A DNA stretch of 20,579 nt from CBDUQI01 sp965369325. Its GTDB lineage: Bacteria; Pseudomonadota; Gammaproteobacteria; Steroidobacterales; JBCBZW01. Shown here one piece after another: positions 8,083 through 15,997 of the stretch. Position 1 is the first letter of the stretch. Every line of letters starts with the position of its first letter. The stretch is taken from contig CBDUQI010000097.1 in the NCBI GenBank assembly GCA_965369325.1, positions 1 through 20,579 on the forward strand, read 5' to 3'. The notes under the pieces were generated by a model. It was not told the origin of the DNA and did not search any database. It saw only the letters and a program-made list of their open reading frames with translations. The position numbers and the translations under genes were made by a program.

Positions 8083-10185
8083 ATGTCACCCACCCAAACC
8101 AATGCACTCGCCTTGCTGCTCGCCAGCGGGCTGCTTGTTGCCTGCACCGATGCGACCCAACCGCCTCCCGAGGCACCCGCGGCCGCCGAGCCCGAAGCGG
8201 CACCGGTAAAGCAAATCACCGAGGCCACAAGCCCCGAACTTGGCAGTTGGGGTTTCGACACCAACGCCATGGATGCCAACATCGCCCCTGGCGATGATTT
8301 TTTCGGCTACGCCAATGGCGGCTGGCTGGAGAGCTTTGAGATGCCGGCAGACCGCTCGCGTTACGGGGCCTTTACCGGCCTGGCGGAGCGCGCCGAGACC
8401 CAGGTCCGCGCCATTATCGAAACCCTGGCCACTGGCTCGCCAGAACCTGGGTCGGTCGATCAAAAGGTAGGGGATTTTTTCTCCAGCTGGATGAACGAGG
8501 AGGCACTGAGCAGCGCCGGCACCGGCCCGCTCTATGAGCACCTGAATGGTATCGCCAAAATCGAGACCGAGGCAGAGTTGCAGAGCGCGTTCGCTGACAT
8601 TCACGCCACCGCCCCGTTCGGGGTCGGCATCATTCCCGACCCAGCGGACACCGCCAAATACACGGTGTTCGTCAGCCAGGCAGGCCTGGGCATGCCGGAC
8701 CGGGACTACTACTTAAAAGACGAAGAACCTTACTCAGGCCATCGCGCGGCATATCGCGCGTACGTGGAGCAGATGCAAACGCTGGCAGGCATCGCCAATG
8801 CCGGCGAAAAAGCCGATGCGATTGTGGCGTTAGAAACGCGACTGGCCGAGGTGCATTGGCCGCCCGAGCGAAGCCGACAGATTTCCGAAATCTACAACCC
8901 GATGTCGCGCGCAGACTTAAAACAACTGGCGCCGCAGCTCGACTGGGATTCGATGATGGACCAGGTGGGCCTGGGCGAGGTCGATATGATGGTCGTCGCC
9001 GAAACCACCGCCATCTCCGAATCCGCCAAGATCTATGCGGACACCCCGCTTGAAACGTGGAAGGATTATCTGACGTATCACTTTATCCGCACCAACGCTC
9101 GCTTCCTGCCGCAGGCCTTCGATGAGGCCAACTTCGCCTTCTTTGGTACCAAGCTGCAAGGCACTAAAGAGCAGCGCGATCGCTGGAAGCGCGGCGTGCA
9201 GTTACTGAATGGCACCATGGGCGAGGCCGTCGGCCAAGTGTATGTGGCACGTCACTTCCCGCCGGATAATCGGGCCAAAATGCAGACGCTGGTCGACGAT
9301 CTGGTCGCCGCCTTCGAGATACGGCTGCAGAACCTGGACTGGATGGATGAGGAGACCCGCGAGCAAGCGCTGCGCAAACTGAGCACCTTCGAGCCACGCA
9401 TCGGCTACCCCAGCAAGTGGACCGACTACAGCTCGCTGCAAACCGGTAGCGAGGGCCTGCTGGCCAATGCGCTTTCGGGCACCAAGTTCCAGTGGGAGCT
9501 GCAACTGAGCCGTCTGGGCGGACCAGTCGATCGCGATCTGTGGGCGATGAATCCGCAAACGGTTAACGCGTACTACAACCCGCTGCTCAATCAAATCACC
9601 TTCCCGGCGGCGATTTTGCAGCCGCCGTTCTTCGACCCCAATGCCGACCCGGCCGTCAACTACGGCGCCATCGGTGCAGTGATCGGGCATGAGATCGGGC
9701 ACGGCTTTGACGATCAGGGCCGGCGCTTTGATGAGACGGGGATGATTCGCGACTGGTGGACCGAGACCGCCAACGAAAGATTCCAAACGCGTGCGCAGAA
9801 GCTGATTGATCAGTACGACGCCTACATGCCGCTGGAGGATCTGCACGTAAACGGCAACCTCACGCTGGGCGAGAACATTGGCGATCTGGGTGGCTTGCAA
9901 ATGGCCTACGCCGCGTATCAGCGCTACCAGGAGGCCAACGGCAAGGCGCCGGTGATTGATGGCTACACCGGCGAGCAGCGCTTCTTCCTCTCCTGGGCCC
10001 AGGCCTGGCGGGCGAAGACGCGCGACGACGCACTGCGCCAGCGCATCCTCACCGATCCGCACAGCCCAGAGGAGTATCGCACCAACGGCGTGGTACGTAA
10101 TCTGGACGCCTGGTACGCTGCGTTTAATGTGACCGAAGAGCACGCTTTGTATCTTGCGCCGGAGGACCGGGTTAAGATCTGGTAA
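8083..10185 (+). CDS. M13-family zinc metallopeptidase lipoprotein (neprilysin/PepO-like)
   Basis: This 700-residue peptidase is preceded by TTAAGGACAG as ribosome binding site. The N-terminus is a lipoprotein signal with lipobox L-V-A-C (Cys21) and Thr at +2, then an Ala/Pro/Glu-rich linker, so the mature enzyme is probably tethered to the outer membrane facing the periplasm or the exterior. The M13 N-terminal domain starts near G-D-D-F-F-G-Y-A-N-G-G-W. The catalytic domain has N-A-Y-Y-N-P, the zinc motif H-E-I-G-H (His536, Glu537, His540), G-F-D-D-Q-G-R-R-F-D, and E-N-I-G-D (Glu597 the third zinc ligand, Asp601), and ends in V-K-I-W, recalling the conserved C-terminal tryptophan. All catalytic residues are present, so it should be active on oligopeptides of a few to about 40 residues, as is known for the family. 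A strong hairpin follows the stop codon. Confidence 0.95.
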   Translation: MSPTQTNALALLLASGLLVACTDATQPPPEAPAAAEPEAAPVKQITEATSPELGSWGFDTNAMDANIAPGDDFFGYANGGWLESFEMPADRSRYGAFTGLAERAETQVRAIIETLATGSPEPGSVDQKVGDFFSSWMNEEALSSAGTGPLYEHLNGIAKIETEAELQSAFADIHATAPFGVGIIPDPADTAKYTVFVSQAGLGMPDRDYYLKDEEPYSGHRAAYRAYVEQMQTLAGIANAGEKADAIVALETRLAEVHWPPERSRQISEIYNPMSRADLKQLAPQLDWDSMMDQVGLGEVDMMVVAETTAISESAKIYADTPLETWKDYLTYHFIRTNARFLPQAFDEANFAFFGTKLQGTKEQRDRWKRGVQLLNGTMGEAVGQVYVARHFPPDNRAKMQTLVDDLVAAFEIRLQNLDWMDEETREQALRKLSTFEPRIGYPSKWTDYSSLQTGSEGLLANALSGTKFQWELQLSRLGGPVDRDLWAMNPQTVNAYYNPLLNQITFPAAILQPPFFDPNADPAVNYGAIGAVIGHEIGHGFDDQGRRFDETGMIRDWWTETANERFQTRAQKLIDQYDAYMPLEDLHVNGNLTLGENIGDLGGLQMAYAAYQRYQEANGKAPVIDGYTGEQRFFLSWAQAWRAKTRDDALRQRILTDPHSPEEYRTNGVVRNLDAWYAAFNVTEEHALYLAPEDRVKIW

Positions 10186-10198
10186 TTCCTCAACTCTC

Positions 10199-10231
10199 GG
10201 GCCGGCGCCCCCCGGGCGCCGGCCTATTGTT
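10199..10231 (+). terminator. GC hairpin after the M13 peptidase gene, likely terminator
   Basis: A perfect 10-bp stem GCCGGCGCCC/GGGCGCCGGC (10201-10210 with 10214-10223, loop CCC) extends by one G-C pair and one G-T pair on the outside. CTATTGTTT follows, a weak U-rich tail. It begins 13 bp after the peptidase stop and ends 18 bp before the next start codon. Termination is the simplest reading; a leader-RNA structure affecting the decarboxylase is the alternative. Confidence 0.7.
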
Positions 10232-10241
10232 TGCGCAAGCT

Positions 10242-11723
10242 ATGTCACAACCCACTGATTCCGACACCCCATTTGAAACTCTGGACCCGCAGGACTGGGA
10301 GCAGATGCGCGCGCTTGCCCACCGCATGGTGGACGATGCCATCGACTACACTCGCGATATCCGCCAGCGCCCCACCTGGCAGGCGATGGACGAGGAGGCG
10401 CTAAGCAAATTCGATGCGCCGGCGCCGCAACTGCCGCAGGGGGCGCAAGCCGCGTACGAAAAATTCCTCCAGGACATCGTCCCCTACAACATGGGCACAC
10501 CGCATCCGCGGTTCTGGGCTTGGTACATGGGCAACGGCACGGTGCTGGGCGCACTTGCCGATTTTCTTGCCGCCACACTAAACCCTAACCTGGGCGGCGG
10601 CAACCACGCCCCCGGGCGGGTGGAGGAACAAGTGGTGGGCTGGCTCAGGCAGATGATCGGCTTCCCTGAGGAGGCCAGCGGGCTGCTGGTCAGCGGCGGC
10701 TCGATGGCTAACTTTGTTGCCCTTTCCGTCGCACGCAATACGCGCGCCGGGTTTGATGTGCGCAACCAAGGCCTACGCGATCAGCCGCAGCTCACTATGT
10801 ATGCCTCCACCGAAGTGCACAGCTGTAACTTCAAAGCCGTCGAGTTACTCGGCCTTGGGCGCGCCGCACTGCGCGACATCCCGGTGAACCCAGATTTCAC
10901 CATGAACCTTGATGCCTTGGGCCAAGCCATCGATGAGGACATCGCGCAGGGCTGCCGTCCGGTCGCCGTCATCGCCAGCGCGGGCACGGTAAATACGGGC
11001 GCCATTGATGCATTGCCCGACATTGCACAGCTATGCAGCGAGCGTGATTTGTGGTTTCACGTTGACGGGGCGATCGGCGCGCTGGCCATCCTGGCCGACA
11101 ACGTACGCGAGCAGTTGACCGGACTTGAACTGGCTGATTCGGTAGCGCTGGATCTACATAAGTGGATGCACATTCCGTTTGAGGCGGGCTGCATCATCGT
11201 GCGCCATCCAGAGCAACATAAGAGCACGTTCAAAGTGAGCCCGGCGTATCTGGAGAAGGTCACCCGAGGGCTGGCCTCTGGCAGTACTTGGTTCAGCGAC
11301 TATGGCCTGCAGTTGTCACGCCAGTTCCGCGCGCTGAAAATCTGGATGTCGGTGCAGGAGCACGGCCTGCAGCGCTACGGCCGAATGATTGCCCGCAACG
11401 TCGAGCAGGCGCATTACTTGGGCGGCTTGATCGAGCAGGCCAGCGAGCTGGAGCTGTGCGCGCCCATTGGCCTGGATATTGTGTGCCTGCGCTACAATCC
11501 CGGCGGCCTTGGCGAGGCGCAGCTTAACGCGCTGAATCGCCAGCTGCTGATTGAACTGCAAGAGCAAGGCATCGCCGCGCCGTCGTACACCACGCTCGGC
11601 GAGCGCTACTGCATTCGGGTTGCGATTGCCAATCATCGAAGCACGCATGCGGACTTCCGATTGCTGATACGCGAGCTCACCCGTATCGGGCGCGAGCTCA
11701 ACGCCTTCCAGGCCGACCAATGA
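10242..11723 (+). CDS. Group II PLP-dependent amino-acid decarboxylase, substrate unknown
   Basis: This 493-residue member belongs to the aromatic-L-amino-acid/glutamate/histidine decarboxylase superfamily (fold type I). Visible family residues are H-P-R-F-W-A-W and S-G-G-S-M-A-N near residues 90-160, His193 in S-T-E-V-H-S-C (ring stacking on PLP), Asp275 in F-H-V-D-G-A-I-G (pyridine nitrogen) and the Schiff-base Lys307 in D-L-H-K-W-M-H-I-P. The N-terminal part resembles the swapped helices of dopa/tryptophan decarboxylases. I prefer ATG 10242 over TTG 10227 because the TTG sits within a few bases of the upstream hairpin. Neither start has a good Shine-Dalgarno sequence. The product would be an amine or beta-alanine-like compound, and the substrate cannot be decided from sequence alone. 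The gene appears monocistronic. The protein is sometimes annotated as an aminotransferase-family enzyme, but the D-L-H-K-W motif argues for a decarboxylase. Confidence 0.9.
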   Translation: MSQPTDSDTPFETLDPQDWEQMRALAHRMVDDAIDYTRDIRQRPTWQAMDEEALSKFDAPAPQLPQGAQAAYEKFLQDIVPYNMGTPHPRFWAWYMGNGTVLGALADFLAATLNPNLGGGNHAPGRVEEQVVGWLRQMIGFPEEASGLLVSGGSMANFVALSVARNTRAGFDVRNQGLRDQPQLTMYASTEVHSCNFKAVELLGLGRAALRDIPVNPDFTMNLDALGQAIDEDIAQGCRPVAVIASAGTVNTGAIDALPDIAQLCSERDLWFHVDGAIGALAILADNVREQLTGLELADSVALDLHKWMHIPFEAGCIIVRHPEQHKSTFKVSPAYLEKVTRGLASGSTWFSDYGLQLSRQFRALKIWMSVQEHGLQRYGRMIARNVEQAHYLGGLIEQASELELCAPIGLDIVCLRYNPGGLGEAQLNALNRQLLIELQEQGIAAPSYTTLGERYCIRVAIANHRSTHADFRLLIRELTRIGRELNAFQADQ

Positions 11724-11786
11724 AATAACAGCCCGAGCACACTGACGCCAACACCCGACACTTTTGCGCAAGTGGCCTGTTGCTAG

Positions 11787-11815
11787 TTCTACCGGGCCAC
11801 CGGCCAGGGTACAAT
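11787..11815 (+). promoter_or_regulatory. Candidate promoter for the retropepsin-led operon
   Basis: TACAAT at 11810-11815 is a 5-of-6 match to the -10 box and lies 30 bp before the ATG at 11846. Seventeen bases upstream is only TTCTAC, a poor -35, so the promoter would depend on the -10 or on an activator. An upstream start is also supported by the 122-bp gap after the decarboxylase gene. Confidence 0.35.
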
Positions 11816-11845
11816 CCGCCACCTCTTATCCAGGTAGTCTCCTTG

Positions 11846-12637
11846 ATGCACCCAACTCCAGCTCCGATTATCATCGTTACCGTCGCGCTGTGCGCGCTAC
11901 TGACCGCCTGCCAGCCCACTCAGCCCGCCGAGGACAAAGTGCTGCTAGAGCTGCAAACGGTGAACGCGCAGATCGCGCACTTGCAGGCACAGCTTGCCAG
12001 CACCGGGCAGAGCCTTGATGACCTCGGCCAGGCGCGGGCGGACAGCGATCGCGCAACTACCGATCGCATCGACAAGACTTACGGCGAGTTGCAAGAGCTG
12101 CCGGCGCTCATCGAGCGCGCGTGCGAGCGCCCCACCACGGTGGTGACCGAGTGCGACGATGCCCAGGAGGTAACCACCATTTTGATACAGGACGACAAAT
12201 TTGTGGTGGGCGAGCTGGAGCATGTCTGGCTCGATCCGCCAGGCATCATGCTGCCCGCGCGGGTGGATACCGGTGCCTCGCGTAACTCGCTGCACGCCCT
12301 CGACCTCAAACGATTTGAGCGCGACGGAGACCGCTGGGTGCGTTTTAACGTCATCGCCGGCGACGGTACGGTAACGTTGGAGCGCAGGGTTGTCCGATTC
12401 GTACGCGTGCTACAGCAGGCCGACCCGGAAGGCAGCCGCCGCCCAGTCGTGAACATGCGTGTGCACATGGGCACCCACGAAGGCACTTTCGAATTTACCC
12501 TGGCCGACCGCTCGCATCTGGAGTACGAGATGCTGCTGGGACGTAACTTCCTCAAGGATGTTGCCGTGGTGGATGTCAGCCGCCAGTTCGTGCAGCCCAT
12601 GCCTGCTGGTGCCGACGCGCAAGCCGGGGGCAAATGA
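11846..12637 (+). CDS. Retropepsin-like peptidase lipoprotein (RimB/'ATP-dependent zinc protease' family, RloA-like)
   Basis: The protein has 263 residues. ATG 11846 was chosen because CAGGTAG precedes it and because it gives a lipoprotein signal with lipobox L-T-A-C (Cys22). A Glu/Gln-rich helix, probably coiled coil, covers about residues 28-85 (E-L-Q-T-V-N-A-Q-I-A-H-L-Q-A-Q-L). The C-terminal domain has the aspartic-peptidase motif D-T-G-A-S (Asp141) in A-R-V-D-T-G-A-S-R-N-S-L-H-A and ends with E-M-L-L-G-R-N-F-L-K, a pattern seen in retropepsin folds that dimerise to form the active site. These proteins are often named ATP-dependent zinc proteases, but nothing here suggests ATP or zinc binding. 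The gene overlaps the membrane-protein gene by ATGA. I recall the trio being called rloA, rloB and rloC and connected with osmotic tolerance. The substrate is unknown; a bond made by the ligase encoded two genes downstream is a reasonable guess. Confidence 0.85.
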   Translation: MHPTPAPIIIVTVALCALLTACQPTQPAEDKVLLELQTVNAQIAHLQAQLASTGQSLDDLGQARADSDRATTDRIDKTYGELQELPALIERACERPTTVVTECDDAQEVTTILIQDDKFVVGELEHVWLDPPGIMLPARVDTGASRNSLHALDLKRFERDGDRWVRFNVIAGDGTVTLERRVVRFVRVLQQADPEGSRRPVVNMRVHMGTHEGTFEFTLADRSHLEYEMLLGRNFLKDVAVVDVSRQFVQPMPAGADAQAGGK

Positions 12638-14130
12638 ACCCGCGCGGGCCGTTTATTTTCACGGTACTAGTGACGGTGCTGCTGGGCGCCGGTACGGCCG
12701 CTTTTCGGCACCTGGAGTACCGCGTACCGCTCTCCCCCGGGCAACAACAAACCGTCTGGCAGATCGAAGCCAAAGTCGATTTTATCGCCGACGGCGACGA
12801 GGCGCAGATTGTGCTGGCGCTGCCACCGGCCCAGGCGGGCTTTCGTTTCGCCTCCGAACACACCGCCTCACCTGGCTACGGGTTTGTGATCGAACCGGAA
12901 GGCGATCAGCGCCGCGCCCGCTGGTCACGGCGGCAGGCCAGCGGCGAGCAAACCCTGTTCTACAAACTGGACGTGATTGCCGATCGAAGCGCCGAGCCGC
13001 CCACCAGCGAGGCGCCCGACACTCCGGACAACGAGCCTTGGGACGAGCCCTATCGCACGGCAGCGCAATCGCTGCTGGAGGCGGCGCTGCCACTGTCAGC
13101 CGACGAGTACACGCTGGCACAACAGCTTATTCAGCAATCCCAACGCGTGCCCGCCGATCAGAACGTTTCGTTGCTGCGCGAGCAGTACGCCGAGGCCGAA
13201 CTGCTGGCAAAATTACTGCGTCAAGCGCAGGCACCCGCCCGCATCGTGCAGGCCTTGGTGCTGGAAGATCGCCGGCGGCGCCAGCCACTCACCCCCTTGG
13301 TGCAGGTGTGGCACAACGATTCGTGGGCGCTGTTCGATCCTGTCCGCGGCCCAGTCACCGACCGCTCCTCGTTACTGCTATGGCAGTCGGAGCAGCCCGC
13401 GGTGCTGGATGTGACCGGCGGCACGCGCAGTCGCGTCTCGTTCTCAATGATCAGCCAGGCACGACCAGCGCTCGCCGTGGCCACGCAGGCTGTTCAAAGC
13501 CCGCTGATGTCGCTGTACTCGCTGCCGATTGCCGAGCAAAGCATGTTCAAACTGATCATGCTGCTGCCGGTGGGGGCGCTGGTGGTGGTATTGATGCGGC
13601 TGGTGATCGGCGTGAAAACTGCCGGCACCTTCATGCCCGTGCTGATCGCGATGGCCTTTTTGCAGACCGAGCTGCTGCCCGGGCTGGTGAGTTTTATTCT
13701 AGTGGTGACGCTCGGGCTCATTCTGCGATCATTTCTGTCACATCTAAATCTACTACTGGTGGCACGCATCGCCACGCTGGTGATCGTAGTGATCGGTATT
13801 ATTTCGGTGTTCAGCGTCATCAGCTATCGGCTGGGGCTGATCGGCGGCTTAACCATCACTTTCTTTCCGATGATCATCCTGGCCTGGACCATCGAGCGCA
13901 TGTCTATCCTGTGGGAAGAAGAAGGCCCCAAAGAGGTGCTGATTCAGGGCGGCGGCAGTCTGCTAGTCGCGACCCTGGCCTACCTGCTGATGAACCAGCC
14001 GCTGGTTCGACATCTGGCGTTTAACTTTCCCGAATTGCACCTGTGTGTGCTGGCCGCGATATTACTGTTGGGCCGCTATACTGGTTACCGGCTGTCGGAA
14101 GTGGTGCGGTTCTCGGGCATGCGCACATGA
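12634..14130 (+). CDS. rloB: Inactive transglutaminase fused to seven transmembrane helices (UUP1 family, RloB-like)
   Basis: This is a 498-residue inner-membrane protein. One N-terminal helix (about residues 7-25) leads to a periplasmic part of roughly 280 residues with a transglutaminase-like fold, recognisable from A-P-A-R-I-V-Q-A-L-V-L-E and S-W-A-L-F-D-P-V-R-G. The catalytic Cys is absent; the only cysteine in the protein lies in the last helix. This matches the family description of inactive transglutaminase. From residue 305 hydrophobic helices follow at about 305-326, 331-368 (two), 372-400, 401-422, 432-452 and 469-488. Between them is a short charged loop, W-E-E-E-G-P-K-E. The start overlaps the preceding stop (ATGA), with GGGGG upstream as ribosome binding site, and the stop overlaps the ligase start (ATGA). 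I infer that it is a scaffold or transporter linking the envelope peptidase to the cytosolic ATP-grasp enzyme. The symbol rests on my memory of family naming. Confidence 0.88.
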   Translation: MNPRGPFIFTVLVTVLLGAGTAAFRHLEYRVPLSPGQQQTVWQIEAKVDFIADGDEAQIVLALPPAQAGFRFASEHTASPGYGFVIEPEGDQRRARWSRRQASGEQTLFYKLDVIADRSAEPPTSEAPDTPDNEPWDEPYRTAAQSLLEAALPLSADEYTLAQQLIQQSQRVPADQNVSLLREQYAEAELLAKLLRQAQAPARIVQALVLEDRRRRQPLTPLVQVWHNDSWALFDPVRGPVTDRSSLLLWQSEQPAVLDVTGGTRSRVSFSMISQARPALAVATQAVQSPLMSLYSLPIAEQSMFKLIMLLPVGALVVVLMRLVIGVKTAGTFMPVLIAMAFLQTELLPGLVSFILVVTLGLILRSFLSHLNLLLVARIATLVIVVIGIISVFSVISYRLGLIGGLTITFFPMIILAWTIERMSILWEEEGPKEVLIQGGGSLLVATLAYLLMNQPLVRHLAFNFPELHLCVLAAILLLGRYTGYRLSEVVRFSGMRT

Positions 14131-15083
14131 GCCGCTGGATTTCGCCGGGCCAGTTATCACGCGTGGGCGTACTTGGCATGAACGGGCGTAACGTGCAGTA
14201 CATCAGCCGCTATAACTCACGCAAGTTGTATCCGCTGGTGGACGACAAGCTGCAGACCAAATTGCTAGCACAAAAGCACGATGTCGATGTGCCAGCGCTG
14301 ATTCACGTCATTCGCAGCCAGCGCGAGGCCGCCGACTTGCCGCACCGGCTGGAGAATCTCACCGAGTTTGTCATCAAGCCTGCGCACGGTAGTGGCGGCA
14401 AAGGCATTCTAGTGATCGTAGGGCGCACCGAGGATGGCTACCGCCGCAGCAATGGCGATATCGTCTCGCCGATGGAGATCCACCGCCACGTCTCCAACAC
14501 CATCAGCGGGCTGCATTCACTGGGCGGGCGTACCGATACCGCCATCGTCGAGCAGTTAATTCAGCTGGACCCGCTGTTCGAGGAGGTCACTTTCGAAGGT
14601 GTGCCGGACATTCGGCTGATTATTTTTCAGGGCTATCCTGTGATGGGCATGCTGCGTCTGGCCACCCACGAATCCGATGGCAAGGCCAACCTGCATCAGG
14701 GAGCCATCGGGGTCGGCCTGGACCTGGCCACCGGTACCAGCCTGGCGGCGGTTCAGCACAACAAGGCCGTCACTCACCATCCGGATACGGGCAGAATTCT
14801 AAACGACCTGACGGTGCCGGGCTGGCCGGCGCTGATGCACCTGGCCGCACGCTGCTACGAGATGACCGGCCTGGGATACCTTGGCGCGGACATCGTGCTC
14901 GACCGCTACCACGGGCCCATGCTGCTTGAGCTGAACGCCCGACCCGGGCTCAGCATTCAAGTCGCTAATCAGGCCGGCCTGCTACCGCGCCTGCGCCACG
15001 TGGAACGGCTGGAAGCTCACCACACTGGGGTTGCCGGGCGAGTGGAACATTCAATGGCCGTATTCGGCCAATCTCAGCACTAA
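14127..15083 (+). CDS. ATP-grasp alpha-L-glutamate ligase-like protein (RimK-related, RloC-like)
   Basis: This 318-residue cytosolic protein belongs to the RimK-related ATP-grasp family, which forms amide bonds from a carboxyl-phosphate intermediate. I chose ATG 14127 because it overlaps the upstream stop as ATGA and because the family begins with a short basic segment before G-V-L-G-M-N-x-R-N. Visible motifs are the ATP-binding F-V-I-K-P-A-H-G-S-G-G-K-G-I (Lys84 and a glycine-rich loop), V-E-Q-L-I-Q (nucleotide-binding strand), D-I-R-L-I-I-F-Q-G-Y-P-V and the metal-binding L-L-E-L-N-A-R-P-G-L (Glu268, Asn270). All expected ligands are present, so it should be active. RimK adds glutamate to ribosomal protein S6, but this branch always travels with the inactive-transglutaminase membrane protein and its acceptor is not known. 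There is no hydrophobic segment. A 20-bp gap separates it from the next gene. Confidence 0.88.
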   Translation: MSRWISPGQLSRVGVLGMNGRNVQYISRYNSRKLYPLVDDKLQTKLLAQKHDVDVPALIHVIRSQREAADLPHRLENLTEFVIKPAHGSGGKGILVIVGRTEDGYRRSNGDIVSPMEIHRHVSNTISGLHSLGGRTDTAIVEQLIQLDPLFEEVTFEGVPDIRLIIFQGYPVMGMLRLATHESDGKANLHQGAIGVGLDLATGTSLAAVQHNKAVTHHPDTGRILNDLTVPGWPALMHLAARCYEMTGLGYLGADIVLDRYHGPMLLELNARPGLSIQVANQAGLLPRLRHVERLEAHHTGVAGRVEHSMAVFGQSQH

Positions 15084-15103
15084 CACTCCGGGAGCATTTG
15101 GGT

Positions 15104-15997
15104 ATGCCGCGCGCTCAGGCCAACGGCCTCACAATCGAATACGAAACATTTGGCCGCAGTGCCGATCCGGCACTGATTCTGATTATGGGGCTGGGCACGC
15201 AGCTAATTTCATGGCCGGAGTCTTTTTGCCGGCGCATGGCCGAGTACGGCCTGTTTGTCGTGCGCTTCGACAATCGCGACAGCGGTCTGTCCAGCAAGAT
15301 GGACGGCCAGGCTGCGCCCGGCCCGGTCAGCGGCATGCTGCGCACACTAACCAAACGCCCGTCCAAAGCGCCCTACACGCTGGATGACATGGCACTGGAT
15401 ACACTGGGCCTGATGGATGCGCTGGGGATCAAGGCCGCGCACATCGCTGGCGTCTCCATGGGCGGCATGATTGCGCAGCAACTGGCCGTGCTACACCCCT
15501 CCCGGGTCCTCACCCTCACCTCGTGGATGTCGACGACGGGCAGTACCCGTCTGCCGTGGCCGAAGTGGAAGATCACCAAACACATGTTCCTGAATCGCCC
15601 GTCCTCACTGGAGGCGCAGGACCTAAAAGACTACTACCACACAACCCTAGCGTTGATCGCAAGCCCCGGCTACGCCCAAGACTACAGCGCCATGGTGTCC
15701 GAGGCCGTCGCGCGCAACATCTGCCCTGAAGGGTTTCAGCGCCAGTTGGCGGCCATCATCGCGAGTGGTGGGCGTCGCCATATGATGCCCAAGATCAAAG
15801 CCCCCACGCTGGTGATCCACGGCCGCGACGATCCGTTGATCCCGCTGGCGGGCGGGAAGGACACGGCGGCGAGGATTGAGGGCGCGCGGTTGGAGATTAT
15901 CGACGGTATGGGGCACGATTTGCCTGAGGCGCTGATGCCCCGAATCGCCGCGCTCATCTGGGATCATATTTCAACTTCACAAAAGCGAACACAATGA
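15104..15997 (+). CDS. Alpha/beta-hydrolase fold enzyme (esterase/lipase-like), substrate unknown
   Basis: The protein has 297 residues. ATG 15104 has GGGAG nine bases upstream; a TTG two codons earlier is a less likely start. N-terminal beta strands lead to I-L-I-M-G-L-G-T-Q-L (oxyanion-hole region) and R-F-D-N-R-D-S-G-L-S, typical of the family. The nucleophile elbow is G-V-S-M-G-G-M with Ser118; Asp243 (H-G-R-D-D-P-L-I-P) and His271 (G-M-G-H-D-L-P) complete the triad. Residues between about 150 and 215 form a variable cap. There is no signal peptide, so it is cytosolic. The family covers esterases, haloperoxidase-like enzymes and lactonases, and the sequence alone does not choose. Its stop overlaps the start of the molybdenum hydroxylase gene (ATGA), which suggests joint expression and perhaps consecutive steps on one substrate, for example hydrolysis of an ester followed by oxidation of the product. 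Confidence 0.92.
   Translation: MPRAQANGLTIEYETFGRSADPALILIMGLGTQLISWPESFCRRMAEYGLFVVRFDNRDSGLSSKMDGQAAPGPVSGMLRTLTKRPSKAPYTLDDMALDTLGLMDALGIKAAHIAGVSMGGMIAQQLAVLHPSRVLTLTSWMSTTGSTRLPWPKWKITKHMFLNRPSSLEAQDLKDYYHTTLALIASPGYAQDYSAMVSEAVARNICPEGFQRQLAAIIASGGRRHMMPKIKAPTLVIHGRDDPLIPLAGGKDTAARIEGARLEIIDGMGHDLPEALMPRIAALIWDHISTSQKRTQ

Noticed and set aside
7774..8209. Plus-strand frames crossing the fumarase/peptidase gap (7774-8031 and 7880-8209)
   Set aside because: They overlap the ends of real genes, lack ribosome binding sites and have a composition unlike the neighbouring proteins.
9202..10143. A 313-codon antisense frame inside the M13 peptidase gene
   Set aside because: It is fully covered by the peptidase catalytic domain with its zinc motifs, and its own translation shows no family features.
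11759..11774. Small dyad CACTT/AAGTG after the decarboxylase gene as a terminator
   Set aside because: Only five base pairs with no GC-rich stem and no T-tract after it; too weak to call.
12459..14024. A 521-codon open frame on the plus strand overlapping the retropepsin and membrane-protein genes in another frame
   Set aside because: Its translation is Arg/Ala/Gly-rich with no domain pattern, while the overlapped frames show clear lipoprotein, D-T-G-A-S and transmembrane features. It is a by-product of GC-rich third positions.
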